From contig NZ_CP114598.1 of NCBI RefSeq assembly GCF_030848305.1, forward strand, positions 1,116,001-1,180,000: a stretch of 64,000 bases of DNA. The letters are read 5' to 3'. This DNA is from Akkermansia muciniphila (GTDB lineage Bacteria; Verrucomicrobiota; Verrucomicrobiia; Verrucomicrobiales; Akkermansiaceae). Under the pieces are notes generated by a model. It searched no databases, had not been told where the DNA came from, and was given only the letters and a program-made list of their open reading frames with translations. Position numbers and translations under genes: made by a program. This document shows positions 61,209 through 64,000 of the stretch, piece by piece (the first letter of the stretch is position 1; every line of letters begins with the position of its first letter).

Positions 61209-64000
61209 ATGGGAAACTCAATAGACCATGGCATGTTCCGGAATTCCGTCCTGCTGGCTTTCGGATTGTCCATTTCCTTCTCGGGCTTCGCACTTGCCGC
61301 ATTGGAAGAGCCGGTTCCTGAACAACAGGTCCAGGCCGTTGAAGGCGCCAGGAAAATCAATCCTGCCGCCGTGGAAGTGCTGCTTGACAACAATCGCCGG
61401 ATGACGCTCGATTTTTACGGAGATAACGTTTTCCGTATTTTCAGGGATGACAAAGGCGGCATTATCCGCGACCCCAAGGCGGACCCGGAAGCCCGCATTC
61501 TGGCGGACAATCCCCGGAAGCCGGTTTCCCGGCTGGATGTGGACCAGAAGGGCGATGCAGTTGTCATCACTACGGGGAAGGTCAGGATTGAGATAAATAA
61601 AAAGACCTCTCTTTTCAAGGTGATCAATCTGAAGGATCATTCCGTAGTGGCGGAGCAGGCATCCCCCATTCTTTTTGAAAAGGGCAGGACCAGTTTTTCC
61701 CTGAAGGCGAAGCCGGACGAATATTTTTACGGCGGCGGCGTGCAGAACGGCCGTTTTTCTCACAAGGGAAAGGTCATTTCCATAGAAAACCAGAACAGCT
61801 GGACGGATGGCGGCGTGGCTTCCCCCACTCCTTTTTACTGGTCCACCGGCGGGTACGGCGTCATGTGGCATACCTTCAAGAAAGGGCAGTATGATTTCGG
61901 CTCCAGGGAAGAGAATCTGGTGAACCTCTCGCATGATGAAAATTATCTGGACGTCTTTTTCATGGTCAGCGACAGTCCCGTCAGTCTTTTGAGGGATTTC
62001 TACCAGCTTACCGGCGCTCCCGTTCTGCTGCCCAAGTTCGCCTTTTACCAGGGGCATCTGAACGCCTATAACCGGGATTACTGGAAGGAAGATGAAAAGG
62101 GCATCCTGTTTGAGGACGGGAAACGGTACAAGGAAAGCCAGAAGGATAACGGAGGCATTAAGGAATCCCTGAACGGGGAATTGAATAATTACCAGTTTTC
62201 CGGCCGCGCCGTCGTGGACCGTTACAAGGCCCATGATATGCCGCTGGGATGGCTTCTGCCGAACGACGGCTACGGAGCCGGGTACGGCCAGACGGATACC
62301 CTGGACGGCAATATCGCGAATTTGAAGAGCCTGGCGGACTACGCCAGGAAGAACGGCGTGGAAATCGGGTTGTGGACCCAGTCCGACCTGCATCCCAAGC
62401 CGGAAATCAGCGCTTTGCTGCAGCGCGATATCGTGAAGGAGGTGCGGGACGCTGGAGTGCGCGTGCTGAAGACGGACGTGGCCTGGGTAGGCGCGGGCTA
62501 TTCCTTCGGGCTGAACGGCATTACGGACGTGGCCCAGATCATGACCTACTACGGGAACAACAGCCGCCCGTTCATCATTTCCCTGGACGGCTGGGCGGGA
62601 ACCCAGCGGTATGCCGGCATCTGGTCGGGCGACCAGACGGGCGGCGTCTGGGAGTACATCCGTTTCCATATTCCCACCTACATCGGCTCCGGTCTTTCCG
62701 GGCAGCCCAACATCTGTTCGGACATGGACGGCATTTTCGGCGGCAAGAACCCGCTGGTGAATGTCCGCGATTTCCAGTGGAAAACGTTCACCCCCATGGA
62801 ACTGAACATGGATGGCTGGGGAGCCAATGAAAAGTATCCCCATGTCTTCGGGGAACCTTATACTTCCATTAACCGGTGGTATCTCAAGCTCAAGTCGGAA
62901 CTGCTCCCGTACGCCTACAGCATCGCGGAGGAATCCGTTTCCGGACTGCCCATGATCCGGGCCATGTTCCTGGAATATCCCAATCCCTACACGCTGGGGA
63001 AGGCGACGCAGTACCAGTTCCTGTACGGCCCCTATTTTCTGGTGGCTCCCATTTACCAGGAAACCAGGGCGGACGAGGAGGGGAATGACGTCCGCCACGG
63101 CATTTACCTGCCGGAAGGACAGTGGATCGATTATTTCACCGGGGATTTGTATGAAGGCGGCAAGATTTACAATGACGTTGACGCTCCTTTGTGGAAGCTG
63201 CCCGTGTTCGTCAAGAACGGCGCGATTATTCCCATGGCTAACCCGAGCAACAATGTCTCGGAAATTAATCCGAACCTGCGCATTTACGAGCTTTATCCGC
63301 ACGGCAGCACTTCCTTCACCGTGTATGACGACGACGGCGTGACGGAAGAATACAGGGCCGGCAAAGGCATCCGCACCCTGGTTGAATCCCGGACGGACGA
63401 CAAGAACAACGTGACCGTCACCGTTCATCCGGCGGTGGGGGATTTCAACGGCTTCCAGAAGAAGAAGGCCACGGAGTTCCGCATCAACGTGACGCAGAAG
63501 CCGTCCGGGGTTTCCGCCAAAATCGGGGAAAACAGCGTCAACCTGGCGGAGGCGAATTCCATGGATGAGTTCAAGTCCCGGGAGAATGTATATTTTTATG
63601 ACCGGGCTCCCAACCTGAACAGGTTCGCGACGAAGGGAAGCGATTTTGAGAAAAAGGCGATTTCCGGGAACCCCCAATTGCTGGTGAAGCTGGGCGCGGC
63701 GGATATTACGGCGGCCCCCACGGTGCTTTCCGTGGAAGGGTTCCGGTTTGAACCCGCTGAAAAGTACCGCCTTTCTTCCGGCGCGCTGACCGCTCCCGCC
63801 AACGCCGTGGTGACGGAGGAAAACGCGGCGGCCTATACCCTGAAGCCCACGTGGGACGCCGTTCCGAATGCCGATTTCTATGAAATCGAATTCGGCGGAA
63901 TGCTGTACACCACCATCAAAGGGACGGAATTCCTGTTTGAGGATTTGGAGGCTGAGACGCCTTATTCCTTCAAGGTGCGGGCCGTCAACAAGGACGGCCA
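61209..64000 (+). CDS. Secreted GH31 glycosidase, 3' end beyond window
   Basis: Open for 930 codons to the window edge, no stop seen. Signal peptide follows the Met at 61233 (MFRNSVLLAFGLSISFSGFA), the likely true start unless 61209 is used. GH31 signs: N-terminal beta domain, YFYGGGVQNGRFSHKGKVIS, TGGYGVMWHT; barrel with IGLWTQSDLHPK, nucleophile region VLKTDVAWVGAGYSFG and acid/base region GWAGTQRYAGIWSGDQTGG; then MDGIFGG and the C-terminal beta domains (YGPYFLVAPIYQE). From about residue 870 a fibronectin-III-like domain begins (ADFYEIEFGGMLY, ETPYSFKVRAVNKDG) and runs out of the window. An alpha-galactosidase, -glucosidase or -xylosidase on mucin glycans is plausible; specificity cannot be read. 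Confidence 0.9.
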   Translation, partial: MGNSIDHGMFRNSVLLAFGLSISFSGFALAALEEPVPEQQVQAVEGARKINPAAVEVLLDNNRRMTLDFYGDNVFRIFRDDKGGIIRDPKADPEARILADNPRKPVSRLDVDQKGDAVVITTGKVRIEINKKTSLFKVINLKDHSVVAEQASPILFEKGRTSFSLKAKPDEYFYGGGVQNGRFSHKGKVISIENQNSWTDGGVASPTPFYWSTGGYGVMWHTFKKGQYDFGSREENLVNLSHDENYLDVFFMVSDSPVSLLRDFYQLTGAPVLLPKFAFYQGHLNAYNRDYWKEDEKGILFEDGKRYKESQKDNGGIKESLNGELNNYQFSGRAVVDRYKAHDMPLGWLLPNDGYGAGYGQTDTLDGNIANLKSLADYARKNGVEIGLWTQSDLHPKPEISALLQRDIVKEVRDAGVRVLKTDVAWVGAGYSFGLNGITDVAQIMTYYGNNSRPFIISLDGWAGTQRYAGIWSGDQTGGVWEYIRFHIPTYIGSGLSGQPNICSDMDGIFGGKNPLVNVRDFQWKTFTPMELNMDGWGANEKYPHVFGEPYTSINRWYLKLKSELLPYAYSIAEESVSGLPMIRAMFLEYPNPYTLGKATQYQFLYGPYFLVAPIYQETRADEEGNDVRHGIYLPEGQWIDYFTGDLYEGGKIYNDVDAPLWKLPVFVKNGAIIPMANPSNNVSEINPNLRIYELYPHGSTSFTVYDDDGVTEEYRAGKGIRTLVESRTDDKNNVTVTVHPAVGDFNGFQKKKATEFRINVTQKPSGVSAKIGENSVNLAEANSMDEFKSRENVYFYDRAPNLNRFATKGSDFEKKAISGNPQLLVKLGAADITAAPTVLSVEGFRFEPAEKYRLSSGALTAPANAVVTEENAAAYTLKPTWDAVPNADFYEIEFGGMLYTTIKGTEFLFEDLEAETPYSFKVRAVNKDG

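Noticed and set aside
61218-63677. 819-codon minus-strand frame opposite the GH31 gene
   Set aside because: The plus-strand frame carries a signal peptide and GH31 motifs throughout, so this is the mirror.

Overview
The window looks like a chromosomal piece of Akkermansia (Verrucomicrobiota), most likely A. muciniphila or a close relative. Grounds: two PEP-CTERM-sorted surface proteins ending in a short hydrophobic stretch plus RRRR, a galactokinase/sodium-sugar symporter pair, GlcNAc-6-P deacetylase, a secreted GH31 glycosidase, a Bacteroidetes/Chlorobi-type three-subunit succinate dehydrogenase/fumarate reductase, and moderately GC-rich genes mostly without strong Shine-Dalgarno sequences. 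The species is an inference; no rRNA gene is present.

Layout. 0.2-7.9 kb: GT2 glycosyltransferase, DJ-1 protein, a lipoyl-bearing E2-like protein that has lost its catalytic motif, nagA, a secreted cyclophilin, an MFS carrier and CstA. 8.2-9.5 kb: a PEP-CTERM protein and a decayed gene. 9.5-13.5 kb: the nusA-infB-rbfA operon (minus strand) with an intrinsic terminator in its leader. 13.6-18.6 kb: xthA, rdgB, a tRNA/rRNA methylase, and a DUF362/polyferredoxin redox pair. 18.9-24.7 kb: ABCG-type exporter, two unknown envelope proteins, an L,D-transpeptidase-like protein and an RRM RNA-binding protein. 25.1-30.2 kb: polyprenyl-phosphate sugar transferase, galK and an SGLT-type symporter. 30.4-37.6 kb: UvrD-like helicase, fmt, an MGDG-synthase-like glycosyltransferase, coaX, acpP, an unknown protein, a LysM protein with a degenerate YkuD-like end, and dtd.

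37.7-47.3 kb is the main accessory island, read leftward: a 1902-residue RHS-repeat polymorphic toxin, its candidate immunity gene, then a tandem series of promoterless orphan RHS C-terminal (tip) cassettes, each followed directly by its own AT-rich candidate immunity gene. The orphans repeat part of the RHS core that precedes the toxin tip, which would let recombination swap tips. The third cassette is broken (two core deletions plus a frameshift at an A8 run) but keeps an intact candidate immunity gene; a fourth survives only as a scar. The three tips and three immunity candidates match no family I can name.

47.7-64 kb: sdhCAB, a small unknown protein with an EboB-like TatD hydrolase, a DUF1232 protein, a second PEP-CTERM protein, a formylglycine-generating-enzyme-like lipoprotein, fabG, an ABC-F ATPase, a lipoprotein, a 42-residue Gln-rich lipoprotein, long-form HPF, initiator tRNA-Met, a CorC/HlyC (CBS) remnant, and a GH31 glycosidase running off the right edge.

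Both PEP-CTERM genes are preceded by a pair of perfectly inverted 15-bp elements whose starts lie 169-170 bp apart. This may be a shared regulatory architecture and is the most interesting non-coding signal here.
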